From: Shewanella halifaxensis HAW-EB4
GTDB lineage: Bacteria > Pseudomonadota > Gammaproteobacteria > Enterobacterales > Shewanellaceae
Assembly: GCF_000019185.1 (NCBI RefSeq)
Contig: NC_010334.1
Location: 1,488,001-1,552,000 of the forward strand
Length of the DNA stretch: 64,000 bases
Direction of reading: 5' to 3'
Below the pieces are notes generated by a model that did no database searches, had not been told where the DNA came from, and saw only the letters and a program-made list of their open reading frames with translations. This document shows positions 44,532 through 54,167 of this stretch, one piece after another. Position numbers and translations under genes: made by a program. The stretch's first letter is position 1. Every line of letters starts with the position of its first letter.

Positions 44532-46460
44532 CTAATCGCTTTCCGCCTTTGAAAACTCAGTATGATTTTCTTTAGGCGGTGGAGTCCAGCTACGCTCCAC
44601 TTTTGAGAAACTGCGATAGCGCTCATCTTTCATCGCTGCACTTAGCGTTTCTTCAAGTTGAATGAACATATCACGGTAATGGACTAGATACTTATCGTCT
44701 TCAGTAAACTGTTTCCATGCCTCATACAGGGTGTCTTTATGGGTGGTTTCCGTCTCATAAAAGGTTGCCCGCTGCTGCTCGGCCTTGAACGGATGTACAC
44801 CTAATCTTATCAGCGCATGCTTACCTAGGTTGAGCGCCGAATGGAAGGTCTCACTCACCATAAAATCAGCTCCTGCGTTACGCAGGCGATAGAGGTGCCT
44901 TCGGTCAAAAGCACGAGCCATGATAATAATGTGAGGATAGGTATGTTTGATATATTCAACTAAGCCAACAGCGCGCTCAGGATCATCTATGGCGATGACT
45001 AACATCTTAGCCTGTTCAATGCCTGCGGTATGGAGCAAGTCGGGCTGGGTGGCGTCACCATAATAGCTCTTGGTGTTAATTTTCCTTAAGTTTTCGACTT
45101 GCTGAACTTCATGATCCAGTACTATGGTTTTCACACCATTGGTCACTAATAAACGATTAACTATCTGCCCAAAGCGGCCAACACCCGCAATAATCACGGT
45201 GCCTTTTTCATCAATATCATCGGGCTCGCGAGTATTCTCGTTTTTTTCATAGCGAGGCAGTATGACTTTATCGAATAGAATAAATAGCCCCGGTGTGAGG
45301 AACATAGAGATGGCCACAACCAGTGACAGCAACTGCGCGAGTTCATTGGTGATAACATGGTTTTGCACGGTATAGCTAAGTAGCACGAAGCCAAATTCAC
45401 CGGCTTGCGCTAGGCTCAGGGCAAATAGCCAACGGTCGCTGCCCCTGATCTTAAAAATAAAGGCCAGCACTAACAGTACGGAAGCCTTTATTAATATCAC
45501 GCCAGACGTCATAGCCATCACCGGGCCGATATGACTAAGGAGTACGTCAAAGTTTATGCCTGCGCCCACGGTGATAAAAAATAGCCCGAGTAATAGCCCC
45601 TTAAATGGTTCGATATTGGACTCAAGCTCGTGCCTAAACTCACTGTTAGCCAGCACAACGCCTGCAAGAAAGGTGCCTAGCGCGGGAGACAAACCCACAA
45701 GGCTCATGAGCGCGGCAATGCCGATAACGAGCATCAGTGCGGTTGCGGTAAAGATCTCTCTCAGTCCCGAACTGGCAACATAGCGAAATAGCGGACGACT
45801 TAAGTAGTGGCCGCCAACCACAACGCTGGCAATAGCCATTAATACAACAATACCGTATGCCCATCCCGGTAGCCCCGCTACTAACGACAGCTCATCGTGG
45901 TGCTCGGCGGCGCTTTGTGTAACGGACTGCGCCTTTTCGACTAACTCGGGTAAAGCTAGCAGCGGGATAAATGCCAGCATAGGAATGACGGCGATATCTT
46001 GAAACAGCAGTACTGAGAAAGCGTTTTTGCCACCTTCTGTTTTGGTAAGACTCTTTTCATTAAAGGTCTGCAGTACGATGGCGGTCGATGACAGCGAAAA
46101 AATCATTCCCACGGTTAGGGCGATACTCCAGCCATAGTTGAAACTCAGGGCTATCCCCATAACCACAAGCGTAGATAGACCCACCTGCAGGCCACCTAAT
46201 CCGATCAGTTTATTGCGCATATTCCACAGCATTTTAGGCTCAAGCTCAAGGCCCACAAGGAATAGCATCATCACCACACCAAACTCGGCAAAATGTTGCA
46301 GTGTGTTGGTTTCAGCACCGACTAGGCCAATAATAGGGCCTATTACAACGCCTGCCATTAAGTAGCCCAGTACTGAGCCTAGGCCGAGTCTTTTGGCGAT
46401 GGGTACAGCGATAACTGCGGCGCATAAATAGATAAAAGCTTGAATAAAATAAGCTGTCAT
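44532..46460 (-). CDS. Kef-type K+/H+ antiporter with RCK domain
   Basis: 642 residues. The N-terminal ~390 form a CPA2-type antiporter (LGYLMAGVVIGP, FSLSSTAIVLQTFNEK, LFQDIAVIPMLAFIPLLALPE, FLAGVVLANSEFRHE, LAQAGEFGFVLLSY), followed by a cytoplasmic TrkA-N/RCK nucleotide-binding domain (IIAGVGRFGQIVNRLL, GDATQPDLLHTAGI) and a C-terminal helical tail. The downstream partner kefF-like gene overlaps it by one base, so it is a glutathione-gated K+ efflux system of the KefB/KefC type. KefB or KefC cannot be told apart here. gshA, also in this window, makes the glutathione precursor. Confidence 0.93.
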   Translation of the reverse strand: MTAYFIQAFIYLCAAVIAVPIAKRLGLGSVLGYLMAGVVIGPIIGLVGAETNTLQHFAEFGVVMMLFLVGLELEPKMLWNMRNKLIGLGGLQVGLSTLVVMGIALSFNYGWSIALTVGMIFSLSSTAIVLQTFNEKSLTKTEGGKNAFSVLLFQDIAVIPMLAFIPLLALPELVEKAQSVTQSAAEHHDELSLVAGLPGWAYGIVVLMAIASVVVGGHYLSRPLFRYVASSGLREIFTATALMLVIGIAALMSLVGLSPALGTFLAGVVLANSEFRHELESNIEPFKGLLLGLFFITVGAGINFDVLLSHIGPVMAMTSGVILIKASVLLVLAFIFKIRGSDRWLFALSLAQAGEFGFVLLSYTVQNHVITNELAQLLSLVVAISMFLTPGLFILFDKVILPRYEKNENTREPDDIDEKGTVIIAGVGRFGQIVNRLLVTNGVKTIVLDHEVQQVENLRKINTKSYYGDATQPDLLHTAGIEQAKMLVIAIDDPERAVGLVEYIKHTYPHIIIMARAFDRRHLYRLRNAGADFMVSETFHSALNLGKHALIRLGVHPFKAEQQRATFYETETTHKDTLYEAWKQFTEDDKYLVHYRDMFIQLEETLSAAMKDERYRSFSKVERSWTPPPKENHTEFSKAESD

Positions 46461-47080
46461 TAGTGCTCCCTGATCAGTTGGTCTAGATGGCCATTGAGTT
46501 TTTCGAGCGATTGCGCGAACTCGATATCGAATCTGTCCTCACTGAGTGCCCTGAGTGTTCTAATCCATTTTTGAACATGAGTATCGACTCGGTTTTCCTC
46601 TGAGGCGGTTCGGGCGCAGAACAGTGCGAATGGGGCTAAGAAGTTCATGCCAGTTAAGTTGGCCATCTGCTCTAGAGGCCGCAGTAGTTCTCTTAGAGAA
46701 AAGTGGTTATAACCCTCCTCGCAGTATGCTGACTCACTCCCTCCTGCGCTAAGGGCGCACAGAAAGGTTTTTCCACATAGGGTTTTACCTTTAGCACCGT
46801 AGGCAAAGTTGTACTCTAAAACCAGATCTTGCCACTCTTTTAAAATCGCAGGTGTGGAGTACCAATACAGTGGAAACATAAAAACCACGATATCGTGGTC
46901 TCTGAGTCTTTGTTGTTCCCTGTCAATATTGATCCTAAAGGTGGGGTACTCACCATAGAGATCAACGGCGGTTACGTTTGGCTGCAACTGGGTCGTTTTA
47001 AATAGAGGAGTATTGATTTCGGATCGTTCTTGGGAGGGGTGTGCATACAGTACGAGAATTTTTTTTGCCACTTGTGCCAT
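46460..47080 (-). CDS. KefF/KefG-type NAD(P)H oxidoreductase ancillary protein
   Basis: 206 residues with a flavodoxin-like fold: KKILVLYAHPSQERSEIN at the N-terminus, DHDIVVFMFPLYWYSTPAILKEWQDLVLEYNFAYGAKGKTL, then SAGGSESAYCEEGYNH. These are the FMN-binding loops of the quinone-reductase family, to which KefF and KefG belong. Its TAA and the antiporter ATG overlap by one base (TAATG). The protein is about 25 residues longer than E. coli KefF. Confidence 0.9.
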   Translation of the reverse strand: MAQVAKKILVLYAHPSQERSEINTPLFKTTQLQPNVTAVDLYGEYPTFRINIDREQQRLRDHDIVVFMFPLYWYSTPAILKEWQDLVLEYNFAYGAKGKTLCGKTFLCALSAGGSESAYCEEGYNHFSLRELLRPLEQMANLTGMNFLAPFALFCARTASEENRVDTHVQKWIRTLRALSEDRFDIEFAQSLEKLNGHLDQLIREH

Positions 47081-47247
47081 TTTTTACCCAGTTCTTTCAT
47101 AATCGATTGCTATTAAATCTAGCATAGACAAGGAGATGCGCTAAGGGTTTTTAGGGGGAAACCTGCTGAGTGTTGCTGCTGAAAAAGAGTGTCAGCGCCA
47201 AATCGTCGTCGGCGTTGATCATTTATAATACTGTTTATGCATTATCT

Positions 47248-47263
47248 TTATTGAGATCAATAA
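47248..47263. promoter_or_regulatory. Symmetric palindrome upstream of nnrS
   Basis: TTATTGA-GA-TCAATAA is a perfect 7-bp palindrome with a 2-bp centre. It is not a standard FNR (TTGAT-N4-ATCAA) or CRP site. It lies about 200 bp before nnrS, and its role is unknown. Seen in the sequence. Confidence 0.3.
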
Positions 47264-47425
47264 GGTGCCAGAATGGAGTGACTATGAATTGTTTGATAAT
47301 TGCTCGCTCTATTACCTATAAAGATATAAAGTAAAACAGTCAGATAGCAACAAAGTTCACATAAGTTGCAATGTTATCGAATTTCAATTGTTATCATAAA
47401 TGGACGCAGATACACTACGCTGGAT

Positions 47426-47448
47426 AAGGTGTATTTAAAATGTGTGTT
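47426..47448 (+). promoter_or_regulatory. NsrR-like operator upstream of nnrS
   Basis: AAGGTGTATTTAAAATGTGTG followed by TT matches the NsrR consensus (AAGATGTATTTTAAATGCATCTT) in most positions, with AT-rich symmetry around the centre. It is 18 bp before the nnrS start, so NsrR would occlude the promoter or start region and release it on nitric oxide. Fit judged by eye. Confidence 0.7.
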
Positions 47449-47465
47449 ATGAGTGAGGTATAACG

Positions 47466-48677
47466 ATGCTAAATATTGACGATCCTGCTGCAACTGAAAA
47501 AATCCCGGCTATTTTTCGTTTAGGGTTTCGGCCTTTTTTCTTAGGCGGCGCGATTGTTGCTATGTTATTTGTACCCTTATGGTTACTGACTTGGTTTTAT
47601 CCTCAATACAGTTTGTTTCAGACAGACTTTTGGGTAAAAGTGGTTCCCCTATGGTGGCATCCTCACGAGATGTTATTTGGTTTTGCGCTGGCAATCGTGT
47701 GTGGTTTCCTGCTCACGGCTGTTCAAACTTGGACTAATCAGCCGGGCATGAAAGGCTGGGCTTTAGCGCTCACGTTCGCTTGCTGGTTATTGGCGCGATT
47801 AGCCTTACTGCTACCCGTATCTATTCCATTGTGGCTTCCGGCGCTGCTGGATTCGCTGTTCTTGGGCCTTACCGCCATTAAGCTGTGGCGCAGCATCTAT
47901 AAAGTGAAGCAGTGGCACAATATTGGCTTTCCTATCATGCTATTTGTGGCGATGCTGATAAATCTTTTAAGTTACTACGCCCTGAGTGAGCGGGATTTCT
48001 CTCTGAGTCAGCAGATCTGGCAATCCATGTTGTGGTGGTTAGGCCTGCTGATCACTATAGTCGGTGGACGTGTTATTCCCTTCTTTACCGCAATTCGCAT
48101 AAAGGAGACCAAACCTGAGCCTATTGCACTGGTTGATAGAAGCTTAATCATTATTATGGTGGCCTTAGTTGTGCAGGCGATTACTCAGGTGATGCCTAAA
48201 GAGGTGGAGCAAGTGTTACTGTACCTTGCTGGTGGATTACACCTAGTGCGTTGGTCGCGTTGGCACCCCTTTAAGACACTCAAAGAGCCGATGCTTTGGT
48301 CTCTACAAATCTCATACTTACTATTGCCAATTACATTATTGGCGATGGCTTGGAGCATCGATGACACCATGGCCTATCGCCATCTGTTGCACCTGTTCGC
48401 CATTGGCTCGTTGGCCGGGATTTGTCTGTCAATGATTTCCAGAGTCTCCCTAGGCCACACCAGTCGTAACATCTACGAAGGCCCTAATATGGTGTTAGCC
48501 TTTCTCTGTTTGCCTATCGCTGCAATATTACGTGCTGTGATGCCGATTGTCGCACCAGAGCATTACCAGCTATGGCTATGGCTCTCGGGCGGCTTTTGGT
48601 CGTTAGCTTTTGCTATGTTTGTATTCAATTACGCCTCGATCCTCTCTAAACCGCGTATTGATGGTCGACCCGGATAA
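47466..48677 (+). CDS. nnrS: NnrS-family membrane haem protein (nitric oxide response)
   Basis: 403 residues with about twelve membrane segments. Conserved NnrS features are FRLGFRPFFLGGAIVA at the N-terminus, VPLWWHPHEMLFGFALAIVCGFLLTAVQTWTNQ with the haem His residues, the GGRVIPFFTA segment, and HLFAIGSLAGICLSMISRVSLGHTSR. NnrS helps cells tolerate nitric oxide and nitrosylated iron. It is directly upstream of nrfA (86 bp) and downstream of an NsrR-like site. Confidence 0.94.
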   Translation: MLNIDDPAATEKIPAIFRLGFRPFFLGGAIVAMLFVPLWLLTWFYPQYSLFQTDFWVKVVPLWWHPHEMLFGFALAIVCGFLLTAVQTWTNQPGMKGWALALTFACWLLARLALLLPVSIPLWLPALLDSLFLGLTAIKLWRSIYKVKQWHNIGFPIMLFVAMLINLLSYYALSERDFSLSQQIWQSMLWWLGLLITIVGGRVIPFFTAIRIKETKPEPIALVDRSLIIIMVALVVQAITQVMPKEVEQVLLYLAGGLHLVRWSRWHPFKTLKEPMLWSLQISYLLLPITLLAMAWSIDDTMAYRHLLHLFAIGSLAGICLSMISRVSLGHTSRNIYEGPNMVLAFLCLPIAAILRAVMPIVAPEHYQLWLWLSGGFWSLAFAMFVFNYASILSKPRIDGRPG

Positions 48678-48763
48678 TTTTTATTATTAAAAGAAAACGG
48701 CTTAATAATAAACTTAATAAAAAACAGTTAAGAACAAAGCAGATAAGGTTGATAGAAAAACAA

Positions 48764-50173
48764 ATGACAGTAAAAAATCTGATAAAAATCGCCGGGTCGA
48801 TATCTTTAGCCTTGCTAATGCCGATAACCAGTGTACAGGCAGAAGAAAACGCCAATGCACAGACGGCAGGCGCCAAAGCGCAACAGCAAATAGATAAAGC
48901 GCTACGGGCTAAGTTTCCTGTGCAGTATGAAAGTTGGCAGGAGACCTCTGAGCAAACCGAGCGTGAAGATATGCTCGCCAGTTACCCTGCGGCCATTATT
49001 TTATGGGCGGGCTCCTCATTTGCAAAAGAGTACAACAGCCCCCGTGGCCACCATTTTGCGGTGGCGGATGTGACCCACACGCTACGTACCGGCGTGCCGC
49101 CAGCTGCGGGAGAAAAGGGGTTGTCGGCTAGCTGCTGGACCTGCAAAACACCCGATGCTCCAAGGTTAATGAAAGAGCTAGGTATTGAAGGTTTTTCTGC
49201 CAAAAACTTTACTGATGTTGGGACTGAAGTTAATAGCGTGGTGTACTGCACCGATTGTCATGTGGATGGCAAGGCTGAGTTGGCGCTGCCGCGCCCCCAT
49301 GCCCAAGATGCGATGGCCAAGGTGCATCTACCGTTCGATAAGCAAGATGCCAATATGCAAGGGGCACAGGTTTGTGGTCAGTGTCATGTGACTTACTATT
49401 TTCAACCTGAGCGCAGTGACAAGGTCAATATCCCATGGATCTTTGGTAACAATGTCGACGATATCGAGAAGTATTACGATACCCGCCGTTTCTATGAGTG
49501 GATCCATCCCATCTCGAAAACACCGATCCTAAAGGCGCGTCATCCTGAGTTTGAACATTGGGTGAGAAGTGAACATGCCGAGGCGGGAGTGACTTGTATT
49601 ACCTGTCATATGCCCGAAGAGACAGACAAACAAGGTAATACCTTTACCAGTCATAAGGTGAGTAAAGCGCTGGATCATTTCGATTCGGTTTGCCAAAACT
49701 GCCATAAGAGTGAAAAAACCATCATCAAGTCTCTTGAAAACAGTAAGGCGGCAATTGATGCCAAGGCTCGAGAAGTCGAAGGCTTGTTAGTTAAAGCTCA
49801 TTATGAGGCCGCAGCGGCGTGGGAGGCGGGTGCAACGTGGCCATTGATGAATGATGCGATTATGGCTATTCGTCACTCACAGTGGCGCTGGGACTTTGCC
49901 ATGGCGTCTCATGGTTTATATGCCCACAACCCTAAAGAAGGGAACGCGCTGCTCGATATGTCGATTAAACAGGTTAACTATGCTCGAGAGTCGCTAGCTG
50001 AAATCTTGAAGATGTTCGCTGTGACTAAGGTTGATTACCCTGACATTAGCAGCAAAGAGTCGGCCCAAGCCGCTGTCGGAATTAAACTTGATAAGCTAAC
50101 TCAAGAGAAGCAGCAGTTTATTAAGCAAGAGGTCGATAAAAACTGGTCTGAAGTGACACGTTACGGTTACTAA
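48764..50173 (+). CDS. nrfA: Pentahaem cytochrome c552 nitrite reductase NrfA
   Basis: NrfA reduces nitrite (and nitric oxide) to ammonium in the periplasm. 469 residues with a signal peptide (ITSVQA cleavage near residue 26). Five haem-binding motifs are present: CWTCK (124-128, the Lys-ligated catalytic haem), CTDCH (162-166), CGQCH (204-208), CITCH (278-282) and CQNCH (310-314). No nrfB, C or D genes are next to it, as in other Shewanella, where CymA feeds electrons. The ATG at 48764 is chosen; a TTG at 48749 adds five residues. It is likely cotranscribed with nnrS. Confidence 0.97.
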   Translation: MTVKNLIKIAGSISLALLMPITSVQAEENANAQTAGAKAQQQIDKALRAKFPVQYESWQETSEQTEREDMLASYPAAIILWAGSSFAKEYNSPRGHHFAVADVTHTLRTGVPPAAGEKGLSASCWTCKTPDAPRLMKELGIEGFSAKNFTDVGTEVNSVVYCTDCHVDGKAELALPRPHAQDAMAKVHLPFDKQDANMQGAQVCGQCHVTYYFQPERSDKVNIPWIFGNNVDDIEKYYDTRRFYEWIHPISKTPILKARHPEFEHWVRSEHAEAGVTCITCHMPEETDKQGNTFTSHKVSKALDHFDSVCQNCHKSEKTIIKSLENSKAAIDAKAREVEGLLVKAHYEAAAAWEAGATWPLMNDAIMAIRHSQWRWDFAMASHGLYAHNPKEGNALLDMSIKQVNYARESLAEILKMFAVTKVDYPDISSKESAQAAVGIKLDKLTQEKQQFIKQEVDKNWSEVTRYGY

Positions 50174-50211
50174 TCGCTTGGCTAACATGACTTAAGTTAG
50201 TGACTCGCTTT

Positions 50212-50247
50212 AAAGGCTCAAAGGTTCTCCTTTGAGCCTTTTTTTAT
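50212..50247 (+). terminator. Terminator after nrfA
   Basis: AAAGGCTCAAAGG-TTCT-CCTTTGAGCCTTT stem followed by TTTT, 39 bp past the stop. Confidence 0.9.
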
Positions 50248-50355
50248 CATCCCCATTCCTAGATGACAGGGATCTATTAAAGCTGATAATCTGGTTAAAT
50301 TTGTACAGAGTAGAGGTGCAGTTAAAATAACTGCAGCTAACGATAAGGACATGGT

Positions 50356-50844
50356 ATGCGTAATATGTTGGTTTTCAAGTTATCCCTCTGCTTTTTAAGT
50401 CTCTTTTTTTCAACGGCTAGCTTTGCTCTAGATAATTTGAGCGAAGCACAGCTTAAGCAGAAAGGGCTGGAGTTTGTTGCGGCGAAGAATGCGAGGCAGA
50501 GGCTCGATAGCGGGGTTGAGGATATCGACCATTACCTCAGCTTGTTATCAGAGAGTTTTATCGATGAGTATGTCCATTATAAGGTGACTTTTTCTGCCGA
50601 TAAAACCAAGTTACGCGCCCGCTTGATTGAGAAAATGAAACAGCAAACCCTAGAGAATCAAGTGCAGATCCAGCAGATGATAGTCGGGCCTAACGTCGTG
50701 GTACTAAAGCTGCGAGAAAAAGGCAAAATTAAACCCACAGGTCAGAGCCAGTCGCTGGATATCGACCGCCTCAGTGTGATTAGCTTAGAGTTTGATAAGC
50801 AAGGGCGTATCAGTCATATTCGTCGTCATGGTGAGACGCTGTGA
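50356..50844 (+). CDS. Secreted NTF2/SnoaL-like small protein
   Basis: 162 residues with a clear signal peptide (STASFA cleaved before LDNLSEAQ). The mature part, with ESFIDEYVHYKVTFSADKTKLRARLIEKMKQ and a final VISLEFDKQGRISHIRRHGE, has the pattern of an NTF2-like fold (helix bundle, then sheet). It has no characterised catalytic motif I can see. It lies between nrfA and an AraC regulator; AAGGACAT precedes the start. Confidence 0.65.
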   Translation: MRNMLVFKLSLCFLSLFFSTASFALDNLSEAQLKQKGLEFVAAKNARQRLDSGVEDIDHYLSLLSESFIDEYVHYKVTFSADKTKLRARLIEKMKQQTLENQVQIQQMIVGPNVVVLKLREKGKIKPTGQSQSLDIDRLSVISLEFDKQGRISHIRRHGETL

Positions 50845-50889
50845 TTTTGGTTTATTTACCCGTTACTTATTTCATGGCAAGGCGCTAAC

Positions 50890-51951
50890 TTGAGCTCGGC
50901 TAACATAAATCCTGCTAGCTTAGACCCTGCTAACTTAGGATCTGGTAACTACACCACAATTGCGGCTTGGTCTCTGGCGATTGCTAGAGCATTAAGTGTT
51001 AGCAATATCGAGCCTAAGGCGCTATTTCATCGAGTCGGGTTAGATCTTGATGCATTGGAAGCGCAGCCCTACGAGCGAGTCGAAATAGATAAAATGACTC
51101 GGCTCTGGCGAGCGGCTGAGCAGGCGTCAACATCGGATGCCTTTGGTCTAACCGTTGGCCAATATGCGTTCCCCATGCATTTTCACTCTTTGGGGAAACT
51201 TATGATGAGTACTGACTCATTAGCGCAAGCCTTCGAAGCACTCCCCGATTATTCCGCACTGGTGAGTAACAGTGGCCAGATCCGCTTGCAACGTACACCA
51301 CAGTGGCTTGGGTTTACCATTAGTCCTCTAAAAGGGGTAGAGATTAGCGAGTTAGCTATCGATGCGTTTTTTAGCAGCTTGATGCAGCAGGGTAAGCAGA
51401 TGGTAGGTCATCGTCACTTTGTGCGCAGAGTTGAATTAATGCGTAGTGCGCCTAAATCAAATCAAGCATGGCAAGACTGTTTCGGTTGCCCTGTGGTGAT
51501 GAATGCCACTGATAATTGTATGTGGATGGACAGAAGTATTCTGGAGCAGACGGCGCTGACCAAGGACTCTCAATTGGCTGAGTCTAATGAACTGGCTGTA
51601 CGTCAATATCTGCATGATATGCAGGCATTGAGTTGGCGACAGAAAATTAGCCAAGGGATCCATGCTACCTTGCTTAACCAAGAGCCTACGGCGGCGAAAA
51701 TCGCCCAGATGTACAATATTAGCGAACGTAGTTTAGGTCGCTACCTACAACTTGAAGGAACAGGTTTTAGAGAGTTACTTAAACTTAAGCGCCAAGAGTT
51801 AGCGCTGCATTATCTCATTAACACCGATATGCCCATTAGCTTACTGTCCGACACTTTAGGCTATAGTAACGTGAGTAATTTCACCCGCTCTTTCCGATCT
51901 TGGCAGGGAAGCAGTCCTTCACTGTACCGTGAAAAGCATCGTGAACAGTAA
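50890..51951 (+). CDS. AraC-family transcriptional regulator
   Basis: 353 residues from TTG 50890, supported by CAAGGCG 9 bp upstream and by the lack of a better start. The N-terminus has an arabinose-binding-type effector domain (WSLAIARALSVSNIEPKALFHRVGLDLDALEAQPYERVEI, HSLGKLMMSTDSLAQAF) and the C-terminus two helix-turn-helices (AAKIAQMYNISERSLGRYLQLEGTGFREL and ISLLSDTLGYSNVSNFTRSFRSWQG). It lies 171 bp before, and co-directional with, the alkylsulfatase gene, which it may control. Confidence 0.92.
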   Translation: MSSANINPASLDPANLGSGNYTTIAAWSLAIARALSVSNIEPKALFHRVGLDLDALEAQPYERVEIDKMTRLWRAAEQASTSDAFGLTVGQYAFPMHFHSLGKLMMSTDSLAQAFEALPDYSALVSNSGQIRLQRTPQWLGFTISPLKGVEISELAIDAFFSSLMQQGKQMVGHRHFVRRVELMRSAPKSNQAWQDCFGCPVVMNATDNCMWMDRSILEQTALTKDSQLAESNELAVRQYLHDMQALSWRQKISQGIHATLLNQEPTAAKIAQMYNISERSLGRYLQLEGTGFRELLKLKRQELALHYLINTDMPISLLSDTLGYSNVSNFTRSFRSWQGSSPSLYREKHREQ

Positions 51952-52122
51952 ACTCGCAAAGAGCCCAAGAGTTCAGCTAAGTTTTCGCTCTATTGCCTAT
52001 TGCTTAATTCAGCTATTGAGATTTGCCTAAGGTTTCGGATGATAGTTGGCGAAAAATGATAACCACAATGTTGCGTTAATGTAATAGCTTGTCCGTATGG
52101 ATTAACCATCGGATCAGGTCAT

Positions 52123-54135
52123 ATGCTAACAATAACGATAAAACAGGCTTTGCAACCCTATCTGCTTGCGGGATTAACGACGCTTTTACTGGTTGGCTGC
52201 CAACCAGAATTTAAGGCGTCAGCTAATTATGATGACAAGCCTGATAGCGCAGGTTTCACTGCCGCGAGCTCCCACACCATAGAAGCTAATCAACGGCTAT
52301 TATCTCTGCTTCCTTTCGATAATGTTGAGGACTTTGACGATGCTAATCGCGGCTTTATCGCGAGAATGCCAGATCTAAGTGTGTTCGATGCGAGCGGCAG
52401 CATTGTCTGGGATAGAAGCGCTTATGATTTTATTGAGGGAGAAGCGCCGGCCAGTGTTAACCCAAGCCTTTGGCGCCAAGCGAGCCTTAATAATATTGAC
52501 GGCTTATTTGAAGTGACAAAGGACGTCTATCAACTGCGAGGCTTTGATTTAGCCAATATGACGGTGATAGAGGGAGAGAAGGGCTGGATTATTGTCGACC
52601 CGTTAACCACAGCAGAAACGGCAAAAGTCGCCTTTGATTTTCTCAATAAGAGATTAAGGAAAAGGCCGATTTCTGCGATTATATTCACCCACAGTCATAT
52701 GGACCACTTTGGCGGCGCACTCGGTTTGTTGGCTGAGGGAGAGGCCTTTACTGAGGAAGTCGATATCATCGCCCCAGCAGGCTTTATGCATGAGGCGACC
52801 AGCGAGAATGTCATTGCAGGTACCGCCATGAGTCGCCGCGCCATGTATATGTATGGTAAGCAGCTACCGCGTTCGGAGCGGGGGCATATCGATTCTGGCC
52901 TAGGTAAAGAACCTGCATTTGGCCAATTTGGGATCTTGAATCCTAACTTAATAGTAGAGCAAGATGCCTCTATGACGATAGATGGCGTACCGTTCGAGTT
53001 CCATATTGTTTCAGGCTCAGAAGCGCCAGCAGAATTTACTTTCTATCTGCCTGAGCAGCAAGCTTATTGCGGCGCCGAGTTAGTCTCGAAGAATATGCAT
53101 AATCTCTATACCTTGCGAGGCGCTAAGGTGAGAGATGCCTTAACTTTGAGTCGGGCTATTGATGAGGCGCTAATGGCCCAGCGAGATACCAAGGTGTATT
53201 TTGGTAGCCACCATTGGCCCATTTGGGGCCAAGAGAGAGTCAATGAGTTCTTGGAGAAGCAGCGTGATACTTATAAATATATCCACGATCAAGCTGTACG
53301 TATGCTCAATGCAGGACTGACGCCGGAAGAGATTGCCGAGCAGATCCAGATGCCACCTGCGCTATCTAACACATTTGTATCGCGCGGCTATTACGGCACG
53401 GCCAAGCACAATGCCAAGGCAGTGTATCAAGCCTATCTAGGTTGGTATGACGCCAACCCAGTTAACTTAGATCCGCTGCCAGCGACCAAAACCGCCATTA
53501 AGTATGTTGAACTGATGGGGGGAGCAGATAAGGTTATGGCGGCAACGCAAGTGGCCGTGGACTCTGGAGAGTACCGTTGGGCCGCAGAGCTGATTAATCA
53601 TCTGGTGGTTAGTGACGATGATAACGATAGGGCAAAAGCCTTGTTGGCGCTGGTTTATGATCAGTTAGGCTATCAAGCAGAATCGGCACCGTGGCGAGAT
53701 GTATATCTAACTGCTGCCTATGAGCTGCGACATGGCAGCCCTGAAAAGGGGATTGAACTGGCCTCGATGAAGCAGATTTTACTGCAATCTCCTCTCGATA
53801 ACTTTATGCAGTCGATGGCAACGAGGGTGATCGGTCCAGAGGTTTTTGGTGAGGAGTTTGTGTTTAATATTAACTTTATCGATCTCGATAAAAACTACCT
53901 GTTAAGCCTTAAAAATGCCGTGTTACATCACAAGCTTGCGCCTAAGTCCGCGAGTGCTAACGCAACACTTAACATCAGCCATGAGCTGTTTGTCGACCTA
54001 ATCATAGGCAACGCTGGCGTAAAAGAGGTGCTATTTTCAGATGAGTTAACCATCGAGGGCAGTAAGCTTGATTTAGTCAGCTTTTTCTCATCGTTAGATA
54101 AACCCAAAGGTGTGTTTAATATTGTGACTCCTTAG
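52123..54135 (+). CDS. Metallo-beta-lactamase-fold alkylsulfatase, lipoprotein (SdsA-like)
   Basis: 670 residues with a lipoprotein signal (LLLVGC, Cys26). Domains in order: metallo-beta-lactamase core with the dinuclear zinc motif THSHMDHFGG (residues 189-198), the HHWPIWGQERVNEFL region of long SdsA/BDS1-type sulfatases, a helical dimerisation domain (NPVNLDPLPATKTAIKYVELMGGADKV), and a C-terminal SCP2-like domain. These enzymes hydrolyse primary alkyl sulfates such as SDS to alcohol and sulfate. The AraC gene upstream is its likely regulator. Confidence 0.92.
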   Translation: MLTITIKQALQPYLLAGLTTLLLVGCQPEFKASANYDDKPDSAGFTAASSHTIEANQRLLSLLPFDNVEDFDDANRGFIARMPDLSVFDASGSIVWDRSAYDFIEGEAPASVNPSLWRQASLNNIDGLFEVTKDVYQLRGFDLANMTVIEGEKGWIIVDPLTTAETAKVAFDFLNKRLRKRPISAIIFTHSHMDHFGGALGLLAEGEAFTEEVDIIAPAGFMHEATSENVIAGTAMSRRAMYMYGKQLPRSERGHIDSGLGKEPAFGQFGILNPNLIVEQDASMTIDGVPFEFHIVSGSEAPAEFTFYLPEQQAYCGAELVSKNMHNLYTLRGAKVRDALTLSRAIDEALMAQRDTKVYFGSHHWPIWGQERVNEFLEKQRDTYKYIHDQAVRMLNAGLTPEEIAEQIQMPPALSNTFVSRGYYGTAKHNAKAVYQAYLGWYDANPVNLDPLPATKTAIKYVELMGGADKVMAATQVAVDSGEYRWAAELINHLVVSDDDNDRAKALLALVYDQLGYQAESAPWRDVYLTAAYELRHGSPEKGIELASMKQILLQSPLDNFMQSMATRVIGPEVFGEEFVFNINFIDLDKNYLLSLKNAVLHHKLAPKSASANATLNISHELFVDLIIGNAGVKEVLFSDELTIEGSKLDLVSFFSSLDKPKGVFNIVTP

Positions 54136-54167
54136 CAAGAGCTTAGCGAGTAATGAGTCAGTTCACA

